From NCBI GenBank assembly GCA_003864495.1, contig ML133400.1, forward strand, positions 1,666,575 through 1,730,574: 64,000 nucleotides of DNA, in the 5' to 3' direction. The DNA is from Nemopilema nomurai (lineage: Eukaryota > Cnidaria > Scyphozoa > Rhizostomeae > Rhizostomatidae). Positions 1-11,124 of this stretch are shown here, piece by piece. How positions within the stretch are numbered: position 1 is the stretch's first letter; every line of letters starts with the position of its first letter. Position numbers and translations under genes: made by a program. Under the pieces are notes generated by a model. The model made no database searches. It saw nothing but the letters and a program-made list of their open reading frames with translations, and had not been told where the DNA came from.

Positions 1-1573
1 AATGTTTTTGTTGTCGTGTCACATTTAATGCACCAGACACATGGTTGTGTATGCATCTCAGCATCATAATCGTCATAGCATAATCATCGCAGACGCAGAT
101 TTAAAGATGCACCGGTTTGTAGGGAAGACAACTTTTGTGCAGAAAAATACTGTTCAGGCGAAGTAAAACAGAATAAATTCTAATACCAATAGAATGGAAG
201 GCTCTTTGTTCTACACGTAAGACTGTAGCCCTAAAACTGATGAGTACATTAATGAAACAAGCTTAAAATTTACTGCTAGAGAAAGATATACCACCAAAGG
301 CAAATCTCTAAAGTTTCTGATGTTATCATTAAGACTACCCGCTACCTAGCTTTGTTATTTCAAACTTATCCATCTATGTTTATTCAAGGTTGTGATGAGA
401 TAAACGAAGCAGCATGCAATATCTTTGCTTATCAAGTGGCAAAACAAAGACGGGATGAAGGAAAATATCTGATTACATCTGCTTCTTTCTGCCTAAGAAA
501 TTTCAATTGTTGAAGTCGCAATGGTGTTGCTTTAGAACTGTGGCATTCCAAGTTGTGCATTTAGACGGCGCTCTAGGTCACCGACTTAAATGATTGAGAG
601 CCTTTTTAGGCCGAGGTGCGAGAAATTTCTTATGGGTCAAAAAACGTCGGCGTACTTATAAAAAAACAGCAATTTTCGCGGTTTACAGCTGCCTCTGTCC
701 AATTGAACAGTATCTACGGAACAGCGCTGTATCGCTCCCGAGAATGCTGGTGAGCGAGCAAAGGCAGGTCTAGATTTATGGCGACCTCTCCCCAGTGTAT
801 ATACAGAAGTCACACTGGAGTTTCAACTCCAAATGGCATGTCAAGATGTAAATTATAACAAAACACGGCAATTCCGCTCATCCTAGGGACATTGCTTTGC
901 AACGGGTATGAAGTTATCGATCTTGAATTTGGTAAAAGTTGGTTTTAGAAGCGGTGGGCAATTGACTTGCTTTAAAAGCGAGTGTCGAAGTAGGTACTGC
1001 TAAATAAGGATATAGTGCTAAAAGTAATTTTTCTTTCAATAAATTCATTTTTCAGTGAACATTTTTGTCAGCAACACAGAGATGCCAGGCTTGAGAAAAC
1101 GCTTCTTTTTCAAAATGTTTTATACATTAGCCTCCTGCGTACAGATTTGCTATAAGCCTTTTGTTGCTAACAGTTTGTATTGAAAGCTTTTGCCAAAGTA
1201 ATACTTTTACTTAAAAATTTTACTATCTGTACCAAAATGTTTGCTGTTTAAAGCTAAACTTTCCACGTTGTATAAAAGGCGAGATGGCAAAGCCTTTTAA
1301 AATCCACCTTATGGTCTTATTCCTTTTTCACTTTTGCTTTCTCTCACTTCGTATTTCTTTTCACGATTTGAACTAAATCATCTCTTGCTCTCCTAAAATG
1401 CTCATATGGCAAGGTAACAGAGGGATCAGACTTTTCCTTGATAAAGTTAAGTCTCCATGCAATGAGCTTAGCTTGTGAAAGTTAGAAAAACCACGAGCGT
1501 TGGTGCATTAATTCTTAATACGGTGGCTTAAATTAAAAGCAGGACAAGTCTCATTAGAATTTACCAAAAACTG
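1..1573. other. Intergenic, nothing recognised
   Basis: I see no long open reading frame, RNA gene or clear repeat here. The sequence is AT-rich with stop codons in all frames. If a gene extends in from the left edge I cannot recognise it. Confidence 0.5.
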
Positions 1574-2202
1574 ATGCAGATGCTGTTTTGGTGTTTAGAT
1601 CACCTTTTCCCGTTGTTTGTGGTTTTAGCTGCTAATGCTTCAAAATTCACGTTTTCAAATGAATTAATGTTGCTTCCAGGCACGTGTTCTTTATATCCGT
1701 CTAAAGGCCAAAACAAAGGAAAGAAAACTTTTGACATGATTCTCAATCTGACCCCGGAAGGAATATGGCACAATAAAGCAGCTTTTCAGCTTTTGATAAA
1801 AGCAGCAAAAAGCAACGTTTCATCATATTTTCATTATAGAAATAGCACCTTAGTCTTCGCTCTTGACAGCAAATTGAATTATGCTGAGTATATAGATTGT
1901 TGCAACTGAAGGCAGATGAGCTGCCATTGGTAATGGCCCTTGGAAAGTGTAATTCATTAAATCCTTCGACAAACTGGGCACATGATAGTGGCTTGGATAA
2001 TTTAACGGCTCCCATGTTGATGAACAGTCAGAATGCAGCTTGCGCCACCATTAACAACCGTCGATGTTATAGCTATGAAATAACTTCCACGGTCGGCATG
2101 CGGATGACCGTCATGACAAGGAATGATCCAAGATCTTACGAAGAAGTTTCCTATCTTGCCCATTCATATGTTCAATGCGATGGCCAAGAGATACCTCAGT
2201 AA
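1574..2202 (+). pseudogene. Frame-broken secreted-protein-like ORF pair, unknown family
   Basis: Two open frames overlap head to tail. The first (1574-1909, 111 codons) opens with a signal-peptide-like stretch containing LFPLFVVLAANA and has several N-glycosylation sequons (NAS, NLT, NVS, NST). The second (about 1900-2202) continues in another frame and holds four Cys (at KCN, ACA, RCY, QCD). No intron of plausible length fits between them: the only GT...AG pair nearby would give about 24 bp. I read this as one formerly continuous coding segment broken by a frameshift, either genuine decay or an assembly or sequencing error. I do not recognise the family, and chance overlap of two random ORFs is possible. 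Confidence 0.35.
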
Positions 2203-2732
2203 ATATCATGCTGGCAGATTTGCATTTGCCTGGGAAGCGAGTCCCTGGAAATCCTTTGCAGCACCTGCTCTCGCGTGAATTTTGATTCCATTGTCCCACA
2301 GCTACGCTCTTACCCCCTAGGTTGTCACAGACTCAAAACATCCAGTTAAAGAAATTGTTCTGATGTTTGTCTAATCTGGGAAGTGTCAGATGGAGCAGTT
2401 TGAGGGGTTCTTCTATTCTCAGCTTCCCACACAGACAAGGATTTCTAGAATAAAAAAGAGCAGAATTGTGATATGATAGTCATAAATTATTTTCCACATT
2501 TTAGTGTTCAAGCTATGCGTCTCTAGGAGCCTTCTATACTTTGCAATGGCTATAGTATTAGAATCCCAAAATTGAGCCCTAATTCAATAAGTTAATTAGC
2601 ACGCAGTCTTTGCAAGGAGGCTGTACCTCGTTTTGCAGTGACGGTACGCACAATTTATACTGGTGTCAGCATTGTGCTTGCTTTTTCGCGAATTGATGCT
2701 TTAAGAGAGATTATCATACATTTCATTATACA
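2203..2732. other. Intergenic, nothing recognised
   Basis: No supported gene. The 3' end runs into an ATC/ATT microsatellite. Confidence 0.4.
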
Positions 2733-2789
2733 TTGTTATTATCATCATTATCATTATTATCATCATCTCATCATCATCATCATTATTAC
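2733..2789. repeat. ATC/ATT trinucleotide microsatellite
   Basis: Imperfect runs of ATC, ATT and CAT units abut the 5' side of the reverse-transcriptase fragment that begins at 2790. Confidence 0.9.
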
Positions 2790-3281
2790 TGGCTTCAATT
2801 GGCAGATGATTCTGCCTTTATCGCTAGCAATGAGAAAGGAAACGAATTTCTACTGAATTGTTTCATTTCCTGATGCCAGTCGCATTACCTTTGGAATGAA
2901 GAAATTCTCCTCGCGTACCAACCTAAGCTTTTCATAAACAACAAATATTTTCCGCATTTCTCCAATGGAAACTCTTTTAAGTACCTCGGTCGTCATTTTG
3001 GCTTTGAAATAACAAACCAAGCACGTTAATCAACACTGTCCAACATGCTTTAAAACAAATCGATCCCCGGCCTCTTCAGGCAAAAAAAAGCTACGTCTTT
3101 ATCACAATCCTGTTCTTTCTAAAATTTCTTGGAACTTTACTGTAGCAGATCTTTCAAAGCCTTGGGTTTGTTGAAAATCTTGACAGCCTCGTATCCAAAT
3201 ACATCCGCCAATGGCTCGACCTCCCAATAATTTCTACCTCTAGTAGCATTATTCTTTCTAAAAATCAGTTTGGACTCAGCT
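2790..3281 (+). mobile_element. Degenerate non-LTR retrotransposon RT fragment
   Basis: Translating the plus strand in shifting frames gives landmarks of a non-LTR (LINE-type) reverse transcriptase. WLQLADDSAF at 2790-2819 contains the catalytic ADD of the palm domain. SFKYLGRHFGF at about 2973-3005 matches the usual 'FKYLG' block. SKISWNFTVADLSKPW (near 3118-3168) and RQWLDLPI (from 3206) match blocks downstream of the palm. A TGA lies between the first two blocks and the last block is in another frame, so the element is dead. Both ends are truncated and microsatellites flank it on each side. Clade assignment is not possible by eye. Confidence 0.75.
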
Positions 3282-3373
3282 TCATTATTATGTTTATGAT
3301 TATTATCATTATTATTATTATTATCATTATTATTATTATTATCATTATTGTTATTATTATTATTACTATTACC
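3282..3373. repeat. ATT/ATC trinucleotide microsatellite
   Basis: About 90 bp of nearly pure ATT and ATC units directly follow the reverse-transcriptase fragment. Open frames across it encode only poly-isoleucine and are artefacts. Confidence 0.95.
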
Positions 3374-5877
3374 ACGCTCAGCTTCTCATCATCTTCAGAA
3401 TCCTTTTCTCTGAGCCTCTACACTCCCCATAATCTCCTTCCATCTGCCCCCCCCTACCCCTATATTTCTCCATCCACAACAGCAAGCACTGTATCCCCTA
3501 AGTTCGCCTAGCCTCGACCTCATGCCGGTGTACACCTCGCTTTCGTTTTCTTAGTTCGTCAGTGCTCGGTCTAAAGTTGCATCGAATGACACCATTTTAA
3601 GTAATAGGGGGTTACTGGGTATTTCAACCCCCTTGCAACCATGAAGAATCTTGATGGCAAAGCGTGACATGAACATTGATAAGCAGCAGCCTGGTGTGCG
3701 ATTCCATTCAATTGAATCCAACTGGGTATTAACTAAGTAAATCGTACCGCAGTCTTGCTTAACGCACAAAATTACCCTGCTTATTAACCAAGGCTACAGA
3801 TGGTTACATGAATCTTTAATGTGTGTTGCCCGATCGAGTATAAGAGCGTCTCTTACTCATTTTCATTGAGGGAAATAATCAGGCATCGTCGCCAAATGAA
3901 ATTTCAATGAGAACTGAACAAAGGCCAGTGTGAACCGCGTGAGTTACCCTTTTTCGATGAATTTTTTACATTACAATCAGATTTGCGTTTTAACAATAAG
4001 GCAAGCTTAACAGCGCCACGAAGAAGCTCTATGGGAATTTTTTATTTCGATTGATAAGGAATATGACTGAGGTATGCAATGAAATTGAGGAAACATTCGA
4101 AAAGATCTGATGTAGTTTGGTGTTTAAAAATGGAGAGCAAAGAAAACATCAAGACTTGTGTTTTAAACAGTATATTCACTGAAAGAAATTCCTTAATCGA
4201 AGAACAAAGACCGAAATCTCCAAACATTCTGCATGTTCTATGGTATTTTTGTCGACTCTGGTAATTTTACAGAATGAAATTGTCACCTGTCATCGGCTGC
4301 TCTATATTTTTATAATGCCGTTTGATTTGAAAGACTAAACAACATTATAGAGAGAAAGTTCAGTGCCATTTCTCAAGTGACACTGTTGTACTGCTGAAGT
4401 GTTCTTAGCGAATAACATGCTTTGGAATACTGCCACTTCGAATGACATGACTTCTTTAGGCGATTTGAGCTATGAGTGCATGTTATATCAACATTATGCT
4501 TAGTCGTTAAATATAAAATGCAATGAATTTTTAAAAATTCTATGATATCTTTCAAAGATATCGATGAAATTTTTAAAAAAACTTCAAATTTGTTCCTAAG
4601 ATTTTTTTAAGCTTTCAGGGAATGCTACGTAATATAGATAACAGTTGATGCTATTGCAAAAGTTAGTCAAGTTTAAACTAATTTAGAATGAAGTCTGCAT
4701 GAGCTCTGCTGCATACCATGGTGATTCAATTTTGATTCATGAATTATTAACAGTTGCTACGGTCATACAGTTCAAATCTCTGCAATTATTTATGAAAATC
4801 TTTAACCAATAAACCTTCTCATCACTACATCTTGTAATTGAAACGGGGAATGCCTTATTGAAATACACTTGAGGCTCACTTTTGCTTCTAGATCTTTCCA
4901 TTAAACAAAATGGTTCTAATTCAAGTGGAAAAGTTGTGCTTTCCATGAGCTAATCAAAACAAGAGCAAATGTGTTGCATATCAACAGATTGAAAATTTTA
5001 AATGGGATTTTTATAAAATCGTTAGACCCAAACTAGATATTGCCTTACAGACTAGCCTTACAGACTAGCCTTAAAAAAATAGAGATATATTTTAAGTTTG
5101 GCATACAGATATTTGTTCTTATGTCAACCGAAATGATTTGTTTAAAAAGATGATAACTCGAGCTACCTTCAACGTTCAGTTTCCTGTTTCCATTTCCATG
5201 GTAAATTGTCCCTGCTTACCGCTAGTGAGATAGTCTAACCCGGAAACTTCCGATGTTAGGTTAACGTACCAGCGAGGACAAGCATTGGCTCTATGTTAAT
5301 CAAAATAGAAAACTCACTTTGATCATCAAAATTCACTGCCGTGGCTTTGGTATTCTATTATAGTAAAAAACTTAGGCTCCGATAAACAATGTTCGACAAA
5401 GCGAGAAAAAGTTCGACAAAGCAGACTATTTACATTTGAAGCTGTTGCGCAGGAATACATCTCTTTTGTTTCATATAATGGCCAATTGTTTTTGATCTTC
5501 TAGTAACATAACTGTAACCTGCTTGTTTCAGTCCTCTGTTTGTGCTTAATTGTCACTCTCCAAGACTGTATCGCTTTATAGTTGATCGAGCTTTGTCTTT
5601 GAGCAGGGTGTTCATCAGACTTTTCTCATTTGAAGCTTATGCTTTTGCAAACATATCGGCATTATTACGACACTTATTAGATCATAAAATGCACGTGGCA
5701 CAGATTTTTTCTTCACGTGACACTAACCTGAGATGTGATAATCGAGAAGACATTACATCTTCTTTTAATCTTCTCCTCTCTGTATCAAGGAATTTGCGTT
5801 TGTGGGAATGGTCAGTTATTTGGAACGTAGAATTTTAATCTCCTATCAAACGACGATTCGAGCGCCACAGTTGCTAC
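3374..5877. other. Intergenic, nothing recognised
   Basis: Only short frames (under 100 codons) of no recognisable family. A 15-bp unit is duplicated in tandem near 5042-5072 (ttacagactagcc core). The ORF at 5542-5838 (98 codons) has no recognised domain and is not called as a gene. Confidence 0.4.
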
Positions 5878-6207
5878 CTAAGCCTTCACAAAAATGCTTC
5901 TCAAGAAAGTCCCTTCTTGATAATTAAGTACACAATACCATAAGATAGATCTGCAGAGTAATACGCTGACCCCCAGTACGGCGTTGATCAATGGTAAAAG
6001 CTCATCAATATATTCATGAAGGAGGTCCTTACAGATTTGATAAATAAGATCGAGGTTTCGACAAACACGTGTCGCTAAAGTCAAAACGATAATGAATAGA
6101 AGTGATTTACCTAAGGTAGCGTAGCAGGAAGCATTCACGGAAATTCCGTCAGCAAAACAGATTTCTAGCAGAACAATCAGAAAGAGCGCGAATGGATATG
6201 GACACAT
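5878..6207 (-). CDS. Candidate signal-peptide exon or small secreted protein (minus strand)
   Basis: A 109-codon minus-strand frame begins with a strongly signal-peptide-like segment (FALFLIVLLEICFADG) followed by a glycosylation sequon (NAS). After about 31 codons there is a donor-like G|GTAAAT near 6119-6124. This would end a phase-1 exon, the usual pattern for a first exon encoding a signal peptide. I could not find a convincing downstream exon at lower coordinates, so the gene may be absent, lost or highly diverged. Alternatives are a stand-alone small membrane protein (later segments are also hydrophobic) or a chance ORF. Confidence 0.25.
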   Translation of the reverse strand: MCPYPFALFLIVLLEICFADGISVNASCYATLGKSLLFIIVLTLATRVCRNLDLIYQICKDLLHEYIDELLPLINAVLGVSVLLCRSILWYCVLNYQEGTFLRSIFVKA

Positions 6208-8747
6208 GTGAAGGAGAGGCCGATCGAAGTGACGTCAAATACGTAAAGCTCAGTGTGGCTGCCCAGAATGCAAGGTACCATATCTCAACATTAGATATGC
6301 ATTTAAAGCATTCCGATTTGCAAGATGGTGCACGATCTGGTCTTAGGAGGGCTTAGCAATTCATCCAGTGCTTCAGATCACGAGCTGAAATCACTGCTGG
6401 CTGGCTAGTCTTCACTGAGCTCTTTCGTTTCACAAAGTGGACTTTTGACTCAGAGTTCGACAATGTTCTACCTGATTCTGTTTGATGTATTAATAATTTC
6501 CATTTCAGCGGTATTGGCTATACCTAAGTCTAAGGTTTATTTTGTTATAAGGAGCTTGATTTGGGGTAACAAGTGTTTTACTCTAACATTTGAAGAAATC
6601 AACCAACGGTGTTTAAAAATAACTGATTTTATCACAACCTGTTTTTGCATTATTTTATTGTTATTTAAATTCCATCTTAAAGACACTTATGAAAACAACC
6701 AGTTTGATGTGTGCAATAAACTTAATATATAACCTGCCCGTATTTCTCCGTGCGAACAAAACAAGTTTCAAAGTGCACTTGAACAATGCTATGATTTTGT
6801 TTTAAAGCAAGTAAACAAATATCTAGACATTAATTGTTGCTATAGTTATTAAACATGCGAGACAGGAAGGTGACTCTGTATACATGCCATTCTTTCTTTA
6901 GTTTGTACTCGAGATTAATTCATGATTGAAATTAGATTAGGCGTTGGATTGGTTTATGCTCGAGATCAACTTGCATTCGACAGAAGATTATGTCTAAGAT
7001 TAACTACATTTAAATTGAGATTATGCTCTAGATATAGTTTATTTATAATAGCTACTTAAATTTTTTTTGCACAAATGACCGAAGGTATAGCTGCACAGAT
7101 TTCCTTGGGTATGCAAAAAAATTTCGCAGAACAATTTTCTTCAACGTACATGTATTTCTTAGGATCAGTTGTGCTGATATTTTCCATGAGATGTTGACGG
7201 CATTTGTAAGGAAACTAGAACCATGCTTTTCCCGGCATCCGTATATATGAACAATATATTCTGAATGCGAATACCTACAAACCATGTTGTTCATTATTAG
7301 TCCTCTAACAAACCTTCAAGCCCTTTATCCTTTGAATAACTACTTTGCTGAATTGCAAAAGAACTGAACTTGAAAATCAGGGAGAGTGATGAATAATTAA
7401 TTATGTCAAAGATCAATTCTAAATTCTTTAGCTCAGCCTTCAATTATAGATGATATGAAAAAGGCATGAAAAGAAAAGGAAATCTATTCACTACTGAAGG
7501 GACATTTGGAGAAGGGAAATTCTATAAAGAAATGAATCTACGCCAAGATTAAAAGATTTTCTTGGAAAAAACTTATCACACAATTGCATACCTTTGTCCA
7601 TTAAAAATATGTTTTCATTCGAAAGTAGCTTCTTTATAAATGAAGAGCCGACTTTCCTTGTTCATAAAATGCATAAATACTTAACAATATAACAAAATAG
7701 CCCAAATTGAAATCTGAAAACAGTTCAGGCCCCCTCCCCTCTTTTTGGTCAATTGGTAGAGTGCAATCAAGAAAATGTCTGTCTAATCTTGAATTGTCAA
7801 TACCCAGCTTGCTGTTACACTGCCTCAGATCAAGAATATGCATACAGTGGGAAATATTTTTCATCTAGCTTTCAGTCATAGCACTGAGGAGCACCTTCTA
7901 TGTAGTCGACAGAGCTAATTCAAAGTTGACAGTCTTCAGACTCAGAGCTGAGCAAATCATCTGCTTACGTTGATAATGCAAATAGTTTCAGTGAGCTTTC
8001 GTGTGCTTTTGCGGAAGATCAGAGTCTCATTACATTAACTTCTGCCGTTGATTAGTGTGATTTCGTTTAATATGCAACAATTTCTTCAGTTTCTGAATTT
8101 GTACTTTAGTATCATTAACGTGAAATACTGTTAGAACAAAGGAAGGCGTAGGCCAGTATAAGGGTGGCTTTTGGTTCAGGAGTGCTGGTAGAGTGCTTTC
8201 TTATGGGTTTTAGATAGACAGATGGGTTTTTGATTCGTAAGTATACCTGCATGATTGAACTATTTGGGATCAGCTTTTGGTGCAGAGCATGTATGCATTT
8301 GATAACAAGGACAGTCAAGTTTAATCGAAGCTATTTCTACTGGATTCGAAGCCGATGATTTTAATCAAAAGCTATAAAATCTTTGCGAAATTAATGCCAT
8401 AGACCTGTTGGTGTCCAGGTGAATACCGGAGAGGAAGTTCGTTGATTATGCAGTTTATCTGTGAACTGGACGTGAGACTCGGTATGCTGGGTTGACAGGT
8501 CAATTGTTGCATTTGACTGTGCAAGGAGAGAAAAATTCGACAGTGTTATCACACATTAGCCTGCATTTTCAAAAACAATTATTAGTCCTTTCATGAATTA
8601 CAATTAATCTTGCATAAATGCATAGACAATTTGCAATTAATAGTCTAAAGTTTTGTTTTGAAAACAATTGCATTAATATTTATGCTTGAATTAACTAGAA
8701 TCAATCATATTTTAGTGATGTGAATATATGCCGTCATCTTTCTTCCA
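6208..8747. other. Intergenic; probable 5' region of the K+ channel gene
   Basis: No recognised coding sequence. A 95-codon plus-strand frame at 6445-6732 has a hydrophobic start (FYLILFDVLIISISAVLA) but no recognisable continuation. The segment before 8748 ends in a usable 3' splice site (tctttcttccag), so a non-coding 5' exon of the K+ channel gene could lie in this stretch. Confidence 0.35.
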
Positions 8748-8764
8748 GCAAACCCAACGATCAA

Positions 8765-11124
8765 ATGGCTTTCATCTCAGGAAGGTCGTCCATAAATCTG
8801 CGGGACTTGAAATGTAAGCGGCCAAGAATGTCCAGCGCAACGAAAGAAGAAAGCATGTCCAAGGACGGCTCGCAGTCAAGCAAGCTAGTCATCATAAACA
8901 TAGCAGGAAAGAAATTCGAGACTTTCGAGGACACATTAGCTCGCTTTCCTGACACGCTGTTGGGTGACCCGGCTAAACGAAAGCCATTCCTGAACCCCAA
9001 GACAGGAGAGTACTTCTTTGATCGGAACAGATCGGCATTCAGCGGTATTCTGTATTATTACCAAAGCAACGGAATACTGGAGTGTCCAGGAAAGGTCTCC
9101 GAGAGTCTGTTCACAAAGGAAGTCCTGTTTTTCGAGCTAGGGGAGAGCCTACTGGGTATTGAAGAAGACCAGAACGGACTTGAGAACTTGGAAGAAGAAG
9201 AACTTCCAAAGAATAAAATTTTGCGGAAGATCTGGATATTGTTTGAACACCCCAACTCTTCGATACTGGCAAAATGCATAGCTATTTTCTCTGTTTTGGT
9301 CATTTTGATTTCCATCGTGGTGTTTTGCATCGAGACACTACCCCAACTGGATCCAAATCAAATTAAGTCGAGTGAACGCAAAGCAGAGGTCACACTGACG
9401 TGGAATGTTATAAACACGTTTTGCAACGTGTGGTTCACATTGGAGTATGTCCTAAGACTGATCGCAGCAGAGCACAAATTGAAGTTCATAAGGTCAACAA
9501 TAAACATCATCGACCTTATGTCGATCATTCCGTTTTATTTGTCTCTCATAATTGACGAAGGAGGGGGCATTGATGTTTTGCGTGTTATCAGGGTGATTCG
9601 CGTGGTTCGTATATTCAAGCTGACACGACACTCGCGTGGCCTCCACATACTCGGCAACACGATCCACGCAAGTTTACACGAACTGGCCATGCTCGCGTTG
9701 TTTTTGTTTATAGGCGTGATTCTTTTCTCCAGTGCCGTTTATTACGCTGAGTCACAGGCCATGTCGAAAGATTTTCCCAGCATTCCGCACGCGTTCTGGT
9801 GGGCTGTGGTAACCATGACAACCGTCGGCTACGGTGACATAACACCGGAAACGTTCATCGGGAAGCTGGTTGGAGCCATGTGTGCCATATCTGGCGTGCT
9901 AGTAATAGCATTGCCTGTTCCAGTTATTGTGAGCAACTTTGAGCATTACTACAAAGAGGTACGCTCATAGTCATACTACTCAGTCATAGTTATGTAAAGT
10001 GGCCTTGGGTGTAGCATTGTACTTGAGACAGCAACAGTACTAGCTAGCTAGTTATGATTAACTGTTTGGCACGAGCGGCCATTCTTGTTCAATTAACCGT
10101 TACTTTTAAATGGAGAGCAATTCAATCACAGGGAGGTGAGCTCAGGAAAGGAATTTGCTGTTTTCGTACGTTAATAAGACGTTTGCCTGAAAGCGTTTAA
10201 TATTAAAGAAATATTGAAGCCAGCACTCCTAGTAGGTTTGAAAGACTTGTGTCTATGGATGGGCGTAAAAAGTTTTAGGATGGTTAAGTGCGTTTAATGT
10301 TTTGTGAAGATGAAGGCGGTAACTGCTGCCAACTGATCGCTTAGTTGAGGGTAGTCAATCTAGTTGTAGAATTCTGCTATCTACCAACATCTTTCATGAC
10401 ACATTTGTCCAAAAGATGAAAACAGGTTTAGATTGGAAAAAGCAGCTTGACAGGTGATAGTGTAGTATTGTGCTGAGATTGCTAATTCCTCTCCAGGAAG
10501 ACTTCTTTGATGTATTCTTACTGATAAATCTGTTTTGCTTCAGGGATATAGCTAAAAGGTTGAGGTCGGGTTTTTTTGAGAACTTCAAATTCTCTTGAAT
10601 ACGCAAATCTAGCATATATGTTGAAGAGTCCGTTATAAAAGTAGCTTTGGGTGATTAATCTTATTGTGCTTAAAAGAGTAGCATTTTTGAAAGAATGTAT
10701 TGTTATGGATTATTTCATGTGTATTTCATAGGAGAAGGCGAGGCAAGCACGGCTTGAAGAAAAGGAGAAGAAACAGAGCGAGCCTATGATCGAGCCGCAT
10801 TTCTTCCCAGCCAGTTCACCAGCGCATTCCTCGCAGGCGGGAGAAGAGAGGTCGATCTTCCAGAAGTTCAGGCGACTACCAAGCATAGTCCGCAAATTCA
10901 GCGTCACATCGAACACGAACGGACAGGCAAATACAGAACACAACGGGGAAGGCATGGCAAAACCAGCGAAAGAAATTGCCGAAGCATCGCCGACGAGTGA
11001 AAAGGCCATTGACAAGACGATCAACGAGAGCGACCATGAAAATGAGGAAAAGTTTACAGAAGAAGATTCAGTGCAGGTGAATCTCATTAAAAGAGATAGA
11101 GACGACAGCGAAACGCGGCTTTGA
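8765..11124 (+). CDS. Voltage-gated K+ channel, Shaker (Kv1)-like
   Basis: Two exons: 8765-9958 and 10732-11124 (donor GAG|GTACGC, acceptor cataG|GAG, phase 0), giving 528 residues. The protein is a plasma-membrane, delayed-rectifier or A-type K+ channel subunit that should tetramerise. The order is an N-terminal T1 domain (about residues 40-130, starting LVIINIAGKKFET), S1 with IVVFCIETLP, and S4 from residue 273 with seven basic residues at every third position (LRVIRVIRVVRIFKLTRHSR). Next come an S4-S5 linker and S5 very close to Kv1, pore helix FWWAVVTMTTVGYGD with the TVGYG filter at 9821-9835, and S6 with the PVPVIV hinge. The second exon encodes an acidic and basic cytoplasmic tail ending ETRL, a class I PDZ ligand. 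I chose ATG 8765 because the in-frame codon at 8720 is GTG and a good acceptor (cttccag) lies at 8748; a further upstream start exon is possible. Subfamily Kv1/Shaker is favoured over Kv2-4 by the S1-S5 sequence. Confidence 0.96.

Noticed and set aside
3290..3511. 73-codon poly-isoleucine ORF
   Set aside because: It is a translation of the ATT microsatellite.
8720..8764. K+ channel start at 8720
   Set aside because: The codon is GTG, not ATG; ATG 8765 follows a good splice acceptor.
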